This document shows positions 31,901 through 43,300 of a DNA stretch of 64,000 nt, one piece after another. The notes beneath the pieces are model-generated. The model was not told the origin of the DNA, made no database searches, and worked only from the letters and a program-made list of their open reading frames with translations. Made by a program: the position numbers and the translations under genes. This DNA comes from Amphibalanus amphitrite. Lineage: Eukaryota > Arthropoda > Thecostraca > Balanomorpha > Balanidae. The number at the start of each line of letters is the position of its first letter. Positions within the stretch are counted from its first letter, which is position 1. The stretch lies in contig NW_024881529.1 in assembly GCF_019059575.1 (NCBI RefSeq), forward strand, positions 62,001 to 126,000, written 5' to 3'.

Positions 31901-32131
31901 CGGTACCCAAATCTGCAGCCTGGAGACATCGTCGCCGTCATCGACGACGACGAGCCGCGCTCGCGGTGGCCGCTCGGCCGCATCACCAGTGTGTATCCGA
32001 GCGGAGACGGCCTGGTCCGCAAGGTGTGCGTGCGGATCGGTTCTACGAACTACGATCGACCAGTGAATCGTGTGATTCTACTGATTGGCGACCGGGATGA
32101 TTCCCAGTCGGGGAGCAAGAACTCCCAGTAA
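25988..32131 (+). CDS. BEL/Pao gag-pol polyprotein
   Basis: 2,047 codons without interruption. Order seen: charged coiled-coil N-terminus; gag-like block (FPIWLRAFETY, near residue 290); Cys/His knuckles (CIICGEDHTVHAC near 517, CRGCLKPGHMWRDC near 550); aspartic protease-like segment (ALLDPQSDASF near 652); reverse transcriptase (LRVVFDCSA near 955, FSGDIEGMFNQV near 1000, catalytic YIDD near 1081); RNase H (FSDASYDG near 1260, SDSRAVLGY near 1337); integrase zinc finger (H...CHGG...C..CKK, 1667-1710) and core with D, D and E in CAVDCFG, FCDNGTNF and GGVWER; C-terminal domain ending near 2040. All catalytic motifs appear present, so it could be active. Chosen start is the first Met 174 bp after the LTR. 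Confidence 0.95.
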   Translation: MAEGGEPADGVDRLTSRSGRHVTLTEEGRQFQIDTKEKKYQRCVKELKRTGVDIIKSLKSSDEGEEDETLKEAYIQWKRAYISLVQTNSELLVLLSEGERQERTMRHQDVMNDMNTMKEEMEGRLEPTHKTQDAQPSISLKSSGSSVRAKISLMHLEDAQKRAELEARTAAAKKRLAIERQRQELEWKMRELELETEHDILTAKKEALLKFEREEGMSESEHPITKGETRRETPSEEEASHAARTKEEPEVQKEVSESTATEVLASLVNVLKDQGKQGRLPMIEPGVFTGSVDKFPIWLRAFETYVEHRTSSTVERLHFLSRYTDGEAHSAIAGFLHLRTADAYIKAKEKLVSRYGNDFLVASSYLNRLREWPIVRSGDSKGLQRLADLLEHCLMASAALPGMRALDDPHTIHLVLKKLPAYVTDRWKRLVDTRVYGATPSYPTFTDFVELVATEARIACGPVSVQMEESLHTRDPKQARGKVHTFTSSTDNPCGACGHKTEERSVSKETTTRSRRPCIICGEDHTVHACKKFMAMSLEDRKVQVLKKRLCRGCLKPGHMWRDCRRRDKCDKCSKAHPTLLHDEALAKTANARGHSETENSKPTRGEMQAKASSLRSTVQNVEDCSTSHCHTMIVPVKLYRQDQPERKVVTYALLDPQSDASFVTDALCDALHPEATEVELELSTMNGRKILKCMSTSGLVVESLENGEKVDLPTLYSRQEIPADHTLIPRPETCLKWTHLHQVADKIPVPQSDADIGLLLGVNCPRIIKPREVIPGEEDDPWAVRTLLGWGIVGLISKSEPKGCFYVGSGDERKKLCHFAYRTRVKDVSLREVQQVFDSGFFDQRQEKAMSQEDIQFVKVMTEGMHKEEGGHFEAPLPLKEGQSMPNNRDLAEARLAQLKRRLLRDDKLRTDYAAFMSDLFLKGYAEPVPDEERDRDGMVNYVPHHGVYHEKKGKLRVVFDCSALCKDDCLNARLLQGPDVNNSLIGILVRFREAPVAFSGDIEGMFNQVRVNPEHRDLLRFLWWSDGDLDEQPREYRMCTHLFGATSSPAVALFALKKTAQMYGEEYSPEAASFVERNFYIDDGVASTKTSEDAVRLIRDAVSLCSKGGFNLHKFISNDRDVLKALPVYSLSKSCQLALDGETPLPLERVLGLKWETEEDSLCIDVSFPSKPATRRGILSSVSAIYDPLGFISPCTLVAKNILKRLCVDKYSWDDTIPEDMEEEWRCWKEDVELLSMLKVPRCFVSEELSEVKKYEVHHFSDASYDGCGQCSYLRTVFKDDRIASSLIMAKSRVTPVRAVTIPRLELVGAVISVQVSCFLRSELSIRDYEEYFWSDSRAVLGYIRNDAKRFHVFVANRIQYIRQHTEPRQWHYIESKNNPADLASRGVGARELFTSNLWWHGPELLTADVNIPDTEQEFIVPNDDSEVKRSSYRTTVLKSCEDDEGRISQEAKRGDTEGDAKGKCEGDATKPNSELDEEQRVVSGEDDDVPPISSGDHSLAKRLGYFSSWHRAKKSVALCRRYMTILASKPSQNRGTTDVRSYVPVERMTVDDLMRAEQAILKSVQKEAFTEELSLLTSQQQEGNYEECGREENAKEKAAKNRITGRDKFIKRKSPIYRLDPFLREDGLICVGGRMKNSTLSKEVAHPVILPRKSHVTELIVKACHENTCHGGRGTTLNELRAAGYWVIGGRRAVSSYILGCVTCKKLRGSPRMQKMADLPLERTEPVEPFSHCAVDCFGPFYVKERRSQVKRWGILFSCLASRAIHLETVCSLSADSFLNAFRRLVCRRGPVRKLFCDNGTNFVGGKNMLEEALKEDDHIRIRGELLKKDCDWFEFKFNVPQASAMGGVWERMIRSVRSVLTPLIVAHGHTMDDELLRTLLVECEAIVNSRPISYFSGASDDTLLPLSPNQILTLKSRVAVPYPGSFSQSDLYVRQRWRRVQFLADQFWRRWRREFLPTLQERQKWVHRYPNLQPGDIVAVIDDDEPRSRWPLGRITSVYPSGDGLVRKVCVRIGSTNYDRPVNRVILLIGDRDDSQSGSKNSQ

Positions 32132-32467
32132 CTGACAAGTGCCGAATGTGTAAGTTCGGCCATGTGTGAGAAAGGCGACGGCACCGATCGAGCGGTGACC
32201 TTAGTGGTACTCGTAGCAGCGTACGGCGACCGTAATAGAACTAGTGCGGTCGATGCTCCGACATCTAGCGGTGTGACGGAGACGAGACGAGCGTGTGAAA
32301 CGCCAGTGTGCCGCAGAGTGCGGACGTCGGACGATATTTGCTGTTACATTAGATCATAAGGCCAAATAAGCTTGGCATCTCGGGAAGTCCCCTATTGATT
32401 AATTTTGGTTTCTAGATTGTAAGAGTGAGATAGCACGAAATTTGTGTTACACAAATTTGGGGAGCCA
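32132..32467 (+). other. BEL 3' non-coding segment
   Basis: 336 bp between the gag-pol stop and the 3' LTR. No envelope-like frame. Confidence 0.7.
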
Positions 32468-33018
32468 TGTTGCGGCGTTCTACGTGTCGTTAACCCATGC
32501 CTTTTCCCCTGGCAGGGTCCCCCGCATGTGAATGCTGCATGTGACCCGAACTGCTAACGCGTCTGGAGAAAGTTGGACATTGTGTTGCTCGGCGTACCTA
32601 CCTGGAAAGAGTACGTTCCTATTTTTCTAGTCATGTGCGCTGATTAAGTTTGTGTATAATCTAATCGCCCTTGGTTAATGGAAAACTGATTTAATCCTGG
32701 CATTATGCGTACGTATTTGTATTTGTTTCAGACATCATGTTGAGTTGACTAAGATTTATTCATATTGCTTGCACTTGGTGTGAACAAGTATGTGTGCATT
32801 TATGCAGTCAGAGTGGCGCAATCTCGCTCAGGCAACATTTTACATTGTTTTCTGTCTGGTGTGATTGACAGGTTTTTTACGGTCAGTTGGTCGTTACCAA
32901 CTTCTCTGCTGCCACACACGCACTGCTGACAATAGATGTAGAAAGAAACGACCCAGTTGTTTATTCCCAATGTGTCAGTAGTGACGAGACATTGCTAGTG
33001 GTGGCGGAGGCCACATCA
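32468..33018 (+). repeat. BEL 3' LTR
   Basis: 551 bp, matching the 5' LTR. Followed by GTTAG, the duplicated target. Confidence 0.93.
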
Positions 33019-33399
33019 GTTAGCCCGTCTAGCGCTTAGCCTTTCGGGACCCTCTCTGAGCCGCGGTTGTTTTCGCCGCCAGCCCCAGTCGAGATGCAAA
33101 ATTAATAGTCACACGAAGTTTAACTGGGGCCTCTGAATATACGAATTCAAAATTAATCGATTCTACAAAACCTTTTTCTTTCATCTATATGCATACATTT
33201 AACAGTAACTCCAGACCAGGCTGGTTTGGCCGGTCCTAAATAAGCTTCGTGTGACTATTAACTTTGCATCTCGACTAGGGCGCGCGGCGAAAACAACCGC
33301 GACCCTGAGTGGGTCCCGAAAGGCTAAACGCTGGAAGGGATTAACCCGCCTGGAGAATAAAACGCCGGGACCAGAAAGCGGCCTCATTTCCAGCACTGG

Positions 33400-34376
33400 G
33401 GTCACCGCAACAAGCTTCGCTTAGCGGTGGCTCTGTCCTTGTGAATCCTTCCCATCATAAGGTTCGGACTAAATTTATAATAATAATAAAAAAATATTTA
33501 AAAAAAAGGTTGTGGTATGCAAAACATTTCACTGCGGAGCAAGAATACACGTCACGCATCTAAAAAACTCAAAACAAAAAAATTCCTCATCCTGCATAAG
33601 GGAATGATTTTGGAACAAGAAATGGAATATCTCAATCTTTCCCTATGGTGATCATTCAGCTTTAAAAGCTGATTTGTGCTAGTATCAGCTCAAGCTACAA
33701 AACTGCTATTCCATTTCAAAACCCCAAGTTAAAAGTGATATATTTCCCATAAAGAGCTAAATTATATTATTATGTTGATGAAAGAAGTGTGAAGTTGTAC
33801 TAAAACAACCAATTTGTAGAACATACTAACTAAAGGTGGGCGGGCAATTTGCACCCAAATTTTGTAGTCCCAGTGATTGAGCTTCTTTTAACTGTTCATG
33901 GATGTCTTTATCAAAATGCTGGAGTTGCAAACCAGCTCCCCCCCCCCCAAAAGAAAAAAATACAGGGTGCAAAATATGTTTTGTGTCTTGATTCTAATTC
34001 TATGGTGCTGTGATGACTGATGATGTTAGATACCTTACTGCACTGGAAATTAGGTGCATGATCCAAATGTTGTGCATGAGTGTGGCTGATAGGCAGAAAT
34101 GGTCAATGTTGTCTGTTGTTACTTAAACATAACTTATGAATGGTTGACTTTATTTATAAATAAATTGGGTTTTGTGATTTAATGAATTTTCACAAATATG
34201 AATAACTTTTTTGTGATCCTCATGGAATGCTTTGTAAATTGATTGTTGTTATTGGTAAGATTCAGGTTGATGCCCAGAAGATACAAAAGTTTTATCAGTG
34301 TAGGCAGTGTGAACTGTGAGCATTGATGTGCAGTGTGCAATAAACTGAACTCTAAAAACAGTCAACAGTTTCAGAC
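33400..34376. other. TTC4 upstream region with a dispersed repeat
   Basis: AT-rich. The segment 33662-33755 (AAGCTACAAAACTGCTATT and flanks) recurs at 51742-51834 at moderate identity, so it is a dispersed repeat. The last part should contain the TTC4 promoter and 5' UTR, but no core element could be assigned. Confidence 0.5.
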
Positions 34377-37300
34377 ATGGCTGAGCAGCCACACCAGCCA
34401 AAGGTGATGACAGATGCAGAAAGAGACAAGCTGACCAAGACTTTGGATGAGGAATTAGATCAGTTTATTGAAGGTCTCCAAAAGAGTCAATATAAAGATG
34501 GCTGGAAGGAAGAAACATGGGAAAAGGTACTGCAAGCTTGATTTCTTTTTTTTTTAGAGTTGTTTTCTTGTTTAGTCCTGTAATTGTGCATTCAATGCCA
34601 ATAGTAAGTTTTAGTGATGATAACTTGCAATGATGAATGATATTGTCTCATTTTATTTCATTACAACTGACCAGTCATGCTGACATTTTAGGAAATGCAG
34701 GAGCATCCTTTCTTCAGGAGCAAGCCATTTGAAGATGGAGAGGAGCTGCCTCCCCTGATTCAAGGTCTTCAGGCGCTCAAATATGATCCCAGCCTCCACA
34801 CTGAGGAAGGTAGGTCCCTGGTGGTGTTGATTCCAGGTCAACCGTCCTTCCCATTTTTTTTTTTTTGTTAAACAATGGGCATTTATTTTTGGAAACTGCA
34901 GTGTGAAGTTAAAACATAGGTTATATGCTTGTAACCATACAGGTAACCTAACCTAAGCTTGTGTCAGTAATAATGTTACTATGCAGTCCACTAAATAAAA
35001 GTAAACATTGCCCCAACTGGTTGTGAGAGCCCAGTTCGAGTCGCTTCATCGGTCGCTATTTGTTTGTGACGTGGATGGCTCGGCGCCCGCTGGCAGACGC
35101 CGCCCGGGCGAGGTGACGTCATCAAGCGGGCTGCATTAGATCGAGAGGGCGGCACCTGTTCTTTTGCCTGAGGCTCACTCTCTCCTGTTTCTGCCTTCTG
35201 GGGTTTTGTGGAGATTGTTTGGGGTTCAGTGGACATCATTAGAGGTTCAGTGACGGCAGTTGAAGTCTAAATTCTGACTGTTGAAGGTTCAATATCGCCG
35301 ATGCTGGACTATTGCCGCTATGACAAGTGGTTTCAACGCACTTTGAGTCCAACGCCTACCGTAACATTTGCTGGTTCCACTATTTGTGGTAAATCTTGCG
35401 ATCATTTGCAGGAATACCGTGCGATCACGATTTGTGATTGTTTATATACCTACCGAGCAGAAATAGTTGTAAAATAGTAGACACATGAGAGAGCGCACTT
35501 TTTATGATTTTCGTCGCTAAATTAACCTTTTTAGCGGCACGTTTCGGGATAAACATTTACAATTGTTAAGCCACTTCTGAATTCCTAGGTAAATATTGGA
35601 ATGCGACTCGGATACGGAATTGTTTACCATCAACCAGCCACGTGCGAACAACGGCGTAGCCCATGATCCTCGGTAATTGGCCTCACAGTGCTCCAGGGGG
35701 CTCCTCAGGGGCGCAGAGAAGCGGCACAAGACCCCGGGATTACAGGTCACGGGACGGGTGGTGGCTATGGTCACTGCACAAGTGCACAAGGATCACGAAG
35801 TCACCGTGGAATATGTCACGTAGTTACAGCTTCATTGCATCAGCGCATCTCACGTTACCGGTGCTCCAAAGTTACGATCACGGTGATTATGCTCCATAGG
35901 TATCGGTACCTATTATCGAAAATGTCGTGAAAATGCCGTCACAGGGTAAAAGGTCCTCCGTATCAGGATCTAGGCACACGAGATTCAAGGGTCAGTAATA
36001 TAGGAGCCACGGTGTCACCGTATCAGATCTCTGGGTCATTGTAATTCTGTCCAAGGTCACCGATAGTCTCAGGGTCACCGTAACCCAAAGGTCACAGTTT
36101 TACGTTATCGGGTATACGGTACACGATAATGTATTAACTGTATCAGGATCACAGGTCTCGGATACCAGGGCCATAGGTCACGGTATCAGGGTCACAGGGT
36201 CACGGTATCAGGGTCACGGTGTCACTCTATCAAGGTCACAGGTCACGGTGTCACTGTCTCCGTGTCTCGGGTCACGCCACGCCGGTGATCACTCACGGTG
36301 GCTGTCCGGCGCTGTCTGCTCCTGCGGACGGCGGACGGCGGACTTGCGTCCGAACAAAGCCGACACGACAAACATCTCGGCGGCGCGGTATCTCGGCGCA
36401 CCGCGTATCGCGCTGTCTCACACAGTACCGCCGCGGCCCGTGCCGAGTCGCCGCACTGTCTGCCGCCGCGCACGTTAGCGCGGAGTGCGGCGCCAACTCG
36501 GGCCGGCCACTGACGTAACGTGCTCGTCTGTTGAGCGGCCGCTGCGGCCGTTTCTGTGTTGTGCTGGGGAGGGCCGGAGCAGGGGGGAAGGGGAGGGTCA
36601 GCTGTCAGCCGGCGGGGCTCAGCTGGACGGGCCGGCGCTCCCGGGGGCCGTTTTGGCCGCTGCTGAGGCGGCAGGGCTGAGTAACTGGGATGTGAGTTGT
36701 GACGCTCGTCGGTTTGGCCGCAGCCGACCGTCCACGCTGGCTCGGTGGACGTCATCGGCTGACGTGCTGCCACACGTGGCGAAACGCCCGACCGGATGAC
36801 GCATCGGGGGGAGGGGTACCTGGAGGGTCCCCACCTGGACTGGTGGGAACCGCTGGGTCTTGTGGAATGGAAATCACCGACTGGTGGGTGTCCGAACCGG
36901 ACTAGTTGGATCGACAACTAAAGGTTTATTTGGCCTAGGGAAAATAGCGATTCAGCCGCGATCAAACGTTCCGTGATCGTTTGCATGCAAACATAAAAAA
37001 CATGTTATACCCTATAGTGGCCATTAGTGTGTAGTCTAATGGCCTTAGTGTAATGGTGGTGTGCAACATTCCACATTTTTGTATAAAGCTTTTCTTCATC
37101 AATCGCGCATCAGGATTTTGCATAAGGGAACATGATACGTATAGTTTATGTCCCTAGTCATTCACCGGGATGTGAAACGTTCCGAATAAGATCGCCTTTG
37201 TATTGGCCTTTAGCTAATCGCCAACATCAAGTGCGCCTTACTTTTGTATTTCTCAGTTCCTTGCGGGCTGCGGTCGGGAGGGTATTTTTGTAGGTATTTT

Positions 37301-40300
37301 AACGGATATACGCGGGTATACCCATTTTATCACGTTACGCCTTTGGTTTCAATTCGTCGCCTTGACACTACTCCGTGACCTGACTTCCCGCAGAGCTGGC
37401 TTCCACATACAAGGAGGACGGCAACCTGTGCTTCAAGGTGAAGAAGTACAAGCACGCGGTGCTCAACTATACCGAGGGCCTGCGCAAGCGGCATCCAAAC
37501 ATCGAGCTGATCACGCAGCTTCTTACCAACCGGGCAGCAGCCAACTTCCACTTGGGAAACTTCAGGTCGGTCGGCCGGTCGGCCCGCTCACTCGTGGGCT
37601 TAACCGTTTGCTTTAACTGCTCACGAGCATACCTAACCATACGGCTCGGGTCTCCAAGATCACTTAGCCTGCTATCTCATCTGCCAGACTTTGAAAATAT
37701 GCCCTCGTCTCGACCAGAGAATAATAATCTCGTTTTTCTTCCTCTCGAAATGCCATATTTAGATAAGATTATTCGCTAAGGCTGTTGGAAGTAAACTGGC
37801 TAAAACAACAGCTAAATGATAGTTCCTCATTCCGTGTATTCTGCCCTCCTCCATTGCGAGTGATACCGTCTCTCTGCCGTTGTCATCTCGTTTGACCCCA
37901 CCTCTCCCCTTTAAGGTCATCACTGCGGGACTGCGAGCGCGCGGTGCGGCTGACCCCGGGTCACATGAAGGCCATTCTGCGGGCGGTACAGTGCTGCACC
38001 AAACTGGGCCGCTCGGCCGAGGCTCTGTCCTGGTGTGACCGAGGTCTGGCCGTGGACAGCACACATGCGGAACTGGTGCGGCTGCACCACGCCGCCACCG
38101 CCCAGCAGGTGAGATTGCAGCCACAGGGGACTGTTGACTGACCAAGAAGAAATAGAGGGGAGGTGACTGCCCACTGCCCAGCAAAGTTGAGGTGATTGTC
38201 CAGCGTGCCCGGGGTGGGTGACTGTTGACTTCCCACTGCCCAGTTCATATAAGGGGCAGTTTATATGAATCGTTTAGCCGATTAGCTAGGACGACAGGGC
38301 CTATCATCAGATACGAAAAGCGGCGCTGTAGGAAAGTAGTGTGACGGCTGCTACCAGTGACCGGCGGGCGCCATCGGAGAAGAGGAGCGGATCTCATGCG
38401 AAGCTGGAGCTAGTGCACGTCGATCGTGCCGTTTTCGTTCGATCAGTTGTGAATCTGTGCTTCTTGGTCAGGTGGGGATCGGTCATATCAGTAAGTTAGC
38501 GACAGCCACGGCCACCCAAACTGACATATCTCATGACATCAGCTGCTCATAACTCCGGGCTCATGTTTCCGACCTCGGACCCCCCCCCCCCCCCCTCCCC
38601 GGGACCGCTACCTGGGATACCCCTGGGATTACCGGCAAAGGGTTAATTAATGATACCACCGCCCGCACAGCCGGTCACTGGGGGAGGGGGCGGGGAGTGT
38701 TCTCTTAAAGCGACTGAGATACCGGCGCCTGAGGCGGCGTGGGAGGGGAGGGAGGGAAGGGGAGGGCGGGAGAAGGGGGAGGGTGGCGCCCCCGTCCTTT
38801 GTCGCACATAGGGTCGCAGTCCCGCCATATTGAACGGTCGCGACCAGTTTAACCCGTGCCCCACTGGGGGGGGGGGGCTATTTATAGCCCCCCTCCCGTT
38901 TTTCTGCAATAACTTCCAAACCGCTTGACGTATCGACGCCAAACTTTCAGTACCTTTGGCTGCATCAATTTGACACATTGTGTCAAAATTTGAACTTCGT
39001 AGCTACCATAGGTCGGCCGAAAATGACGTCGGAGTGACGTCATGTTCGGCCGATTTCGACGCAAAACATCGAACCACTGCAATCGCTCCCAAGGGCTCAG
39101 TTTTTAAGCTAGATCCAATTTCTTTGCATGAGAGGACTCAGAATAGACTGCGCTATCAAACTGCTATCTCGGATTTTCGAAATATTGAAAATTTCGAAAA
39201 TTTTATATAATAAAATTCACAATTTACATTTTTACATTTTTTGACTTTTCGAAAAAAACAGGAATATATGTGATAGAACGCGTTATTATGACTAACTCTA
39301 GCAAGTTTCAGCTAAATATCTTCAAAAATGGCCAAGTTATACGCATTATTGCAAAAAATTCACAATTATTAATTTTTCAAATCAATTTTTCACCACGTAT
39401 TTGACATCGTACGCCAATATAAATAGCACCATCGTGTTCCTGAGCTCAAACTGCATCCAATAGACACCTTTTCTGTTGAAAAATTATAACTTCAAAATTT
39501 GACCTTTTTTGACCTGAAAGTGACCTGACCTAAGCTAAATTCGACTCAAAATGACCTCGAATGACACAGACGACATCAAATTCGAAATCTTTGGCCTAAA
39601 TGGACCATAAAACATGTGTCACGTGACCGACGCATGATATAATATTTTCGTGACTTGTGATGACCTGACCTTGGCCTGAAAATCAAAGTACAAGTTTGGT
39701 ACCCTCAGGGTATCTAGAGCATCTGTTCACGAGTGTGTGAACCAAAAATGAGCCTGATCTGACTTGTAGGACGGCGGCCAGAGCCCAAAACGTGAACAAG
39801 CCAAAATGCTAATAATTTTTACTTTGACCTGACCTGTGACGTCATCGGTGACCTTGAGGTCAATGAAATTAGGTTTCGTTCGACAGTTTTTCCGGGGCTA
39901 TCAGACGCCGTTTGAATTTTGACGATCGGCCCAGTAGTTTCGGAGTTAGGAGGGGGGCTATGAATACCCCCCCCCCCCCCAGCAGGGCGTGTTATACGCA
40001 GACCCCAGCACAGTGATGCAAATGAGGTTCACGACTCACGAGTGGCCATAAATACCCAAAAGTCAAGTTTACCAAATCGAGTTAATTGCGATATGGCCGA
40101 GTAGACAAATGTTTGGGGCATCTGAAATCACATGGTTTTCATGTTTTTGTCAAAACCGGCCTCGTGTATAATCGTCAGAAGTCGTGACAATTTCTAGGTC
40201 GTAAAATGACGGTCAGACACTCGCAAGTTCAAACGCCGCTGGTTTGCGTTCATTTCGTACAAATTGAAAAAATATGCATGGGAATGATCCCCAAAGCCTT

Positions 40301-43300
40301 CTGCTTCTAATGCCGGGTCACAAAAAGCCGTATCTCATTCGCTTTGGCGGTAATCTGACTATTTATCATCATGTTGCAATCGCAGTTTTGTACTAAGAAA
40401 AAAATGCTTTCGATTCACCTACAGCACTTAACACAGTGTGTGCCCGTTAGTCCACCATACCATAGCCTTCCCTAATAATTTCTGAGTCGCATCGTGAAAG
40501 AATTAAGGTGCTAGCACAGGGCTGACCGGCGCTACAGAGGTTTTTGTCCGGGCGGTCGGGCGCCGCAGTGGGCGCGCAGTGGGCGGGTGGGTGCCGTCGC
40601 GCGGCGTCCGGGCGCGGCGGCGCGGCGGCGCGGCCGCCCGGGCCGCCCGCTGCGCCGCGGCACCCGACCGTGCCGGACGAAAACTTATGTAGCGCCGGTC
40701 AGCCCTGTGCTAGCGCCTTAATTCTTTCACTATGCGACTCAGAAGTGATTAGGGAATGCTATGATATGGTGCACTAACGGGCACACACTGGGTGAAGTGC
40801 TGTAGGTGAATTGAAAGCAAATATTTTTGGTAAAAAACTGCGTTTGCAACATTATTACAAATGGTTAGCTCACCGCTAAACCAAAATAGATACGGCTTTT
40901 TATGACGTGGCATTAGAAGCAGCAGGTTTCGGGGATCATTTTCATGTATAATTTTTGCAGTTTGTGTGACATGAACGCACGCTAGCGGCACTTGAATTTC
41001 AAGTACCTGACAGTCATTTTACGACATCGAAAATGTCTCGACTTCTGACAATCATTCACGAGGCCGGTTTTGACAAAAACATTAAAATCATACTTTTACA
41101 GACACCCCAAACATTTGCCTGACTGACCATATTACGATTTATTCGATTAAGTGAACTTGAATTTTGGGCCTTTTTCGTATTTATGGCCACTCGTGAACCC
41201 CATTTGCATCACTGTGCCCAGTGGGGCGCGGGTAAAAAGGTACTTCAAGTGCCGCAGATGCATAAGTTTAAATGCTTTTCTCACATAAACTCTGTATTTA
41301 AAATGGCACTTGTATGCGTTCATTTACACATAGCTTATTAGAAAATGACGAATCATGCTATTTTTATGTAAGCCCAGCAAAGCATACCAGGGATGGCGCA
41401 GTCCATTAAGAAATATATGGTGAGTTGCGACAAATCGTCAGTCACACTAGTGCTAGTCTCAAATGTGCCCCAAACGTCCAAATCTGACGGTGAGAGTGAT
41501 GCGTCGGCATGCGCCTCCCGGTTTCCCGTTCGTCCCACCATACGTCAGCCCGGGACCGGAGTTATAAGCGCCGCACCGTCGTCTCGACTCACCTTTTGTC
41601 TGGAACGAACCGTCGCTGTCGCTCCTCGGTCGGTCGTCAATCATCGGTCGGAACTGCGTGGAAAGCGCTCCCCACCGGGAGACGTCAGAGTGCGATGGGA
41701 ATGTCGTATCTGCACCCCTGAGCGGCCACAGCGGTCGCGAGGCACTATATAGCGGCCGTACCAGGGGCCGTCTCTTGTCCCGGCTGGGCGGCTGGAACCG
41801 GCTCTCGGCCATAGTGTGGGGTCGGTTGGGGTGCGGAGAAGACGGCAGGCAGAAGCACACGCCACACTGTCGGCCGCACTGAGAGGCTGTGTCACTCGTG
41901 TCACTCGCGAAGTCAGCGGGCGCAGTGGCTAGGTCCGGCGTCGGTCAGGGCAGTCCCCTGTGTGAAGTATGTGTGCCCCCTACCCGGGGCAGTCGGTACC
42001 CCCTGTGTCCCTTCGCCCGCCCGCCCGGCCGGCCGGCCCGTCTCGGTACCGCCGCCAAAGGGGAGGGATGGAGAGGGGTGGGGGTAAATCCAACCCGACA
42101 ACTGGCAAGGATAATGCATTTATAGTTGCCTTTGTTCGACTTCGATGTAGCTAATAAGACGACCTCGCTTGATGCAGAATGGGATGCCAAATGCGCGCTG
42201 TGAAATTTATAATATTGACCCATGAAATTTTGAAGTTTTAGAACCTTTTTGGCTTATTTGAATCACGCCTGGAGGACTGGTTTGTCACGCCATTTCGGGT
42301 AACGTGCGTCTCTCTGTCCCCTCTCCCAGTGCCACCCGCTTCACCAGTCCCAGCTATCCCATGTGGCGGTTGCTTTGTTCCACTCCCACCCGTCTGTCTT
42401 ATCCGCGTCTGACTTCTTTCCCGGCCGACGGCATTGCAGCGCGTGGAGGAGCGTAACCGTCGTCAGGCCGCGCTGAAGGAGCGGAAGCAGAAGGCCGCCG
42501 ATGATCGACTGCTGGCCGCCCTGGCTGAGAGGGGCGTCTCCGTGCTGTCTGAGGAGGGAAAACCAGGTACGCGGTATGAGACATCAGTGACTCGGTGACA
42601 CGGACGGATAGCGTCATCTCCGAATCCGTGAATGATGGGAGGGGCTCAATGCTGCCTTCCTAACGGTCGGACAAACTATTGATCATATCTTGGGATCAGA
42701 TGTGATGTCATTCCAGTTTGTGTGACGGGAAGTCTTCGGTCTTCCTATATCCGGTTTTACACATTCACTTCGTCGACTGCATATATGTATTCCAATGGCG
42801 AACATCGATGTTGGCTAGCGGTCGATCAGGCATGTAAACCGTGTCACTGCTAGTTTGTTCTGACTGAACAAAAATTTACCGTTGTTTCTGTACTGTCTGA
42901 ATCCCTCAGTGTCTGTATCCCCCTGTATTTGACTGAACAGAACATTGCCAGTATCACTGCATGACTGTTAGGATCCATCAGTGTTCGTGTATCTTTCCCC
43001 GCACCCTCTGACGTCCCCCATCTACCCCGCCCCGTCAGTGAGCGGCGCGGCGGTGCGGCCCGAGCTGCTGGTCCCCCAGGTGCCCGGTCTGGAGACGGGC
43101 GTCCAGCTCACCGACTCGGGAGACCTCAGCTGGCCACTCATGTTCCTCTACCCGGAGCACTCGCAGAGTGACCTGGTGCGCGCGGCGCTCGACACCGACC
43201 CGTGAGTATTGGCCGGGGAACTGGTTGTTGTTGTTGTTGTTGTTTCCCCGCGGGCCGGCCGTAGCCCGCAGGCTCTCGGTAGCGGAGGAAGCCGCGGGCC

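Larger units (their letters stand above)
25263..33018 (+). mobile_element. Complete BEL/Pao LTR retrotransposon
   Basis: 7,756 bp with two 551-bp LTRs in register (constant offset of 7,205) and no difference noticed by eye, bounded by TG...CA and a 5-bp target duplication GTTAG (25258-25262, 33019-33023). One uninterrupted gag-pol frame lies between them. No primer-binding site could be matched with confidence, and the purine tract before the 3' LTR (GGGGAG) is weak. LTR identity and the open frame point to a recent insertion. Confidence 0.95.
25205..33399. mobile_element. Foldback/hAT-like element of about 434 bp, split by a BEL retrotransposon
   Basis: CAGTGCTGGAAATGAGGCCG at 25205 is answered by its inverse at 33399. 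The arms continue: left 25205-25262 plus 33024-33118, right 33399 to about 33235, sharing TTTAGCCTTTCGGGACCC-type and GTCGAGATGCAAA-TTAATAG blocks in inverted order. Removing BEL and one target duplication leaves about 434 bp. The CAGTG start resembles hAT ends, but no clear 8-bp duplication was found. Confidence 0.7.

Noticed and set aside
35940..36290. CRISPR-like array
   Set aside because: Repeat units are irregular, there are no unique equal-length spacers, and the DNA is eukaryotic.
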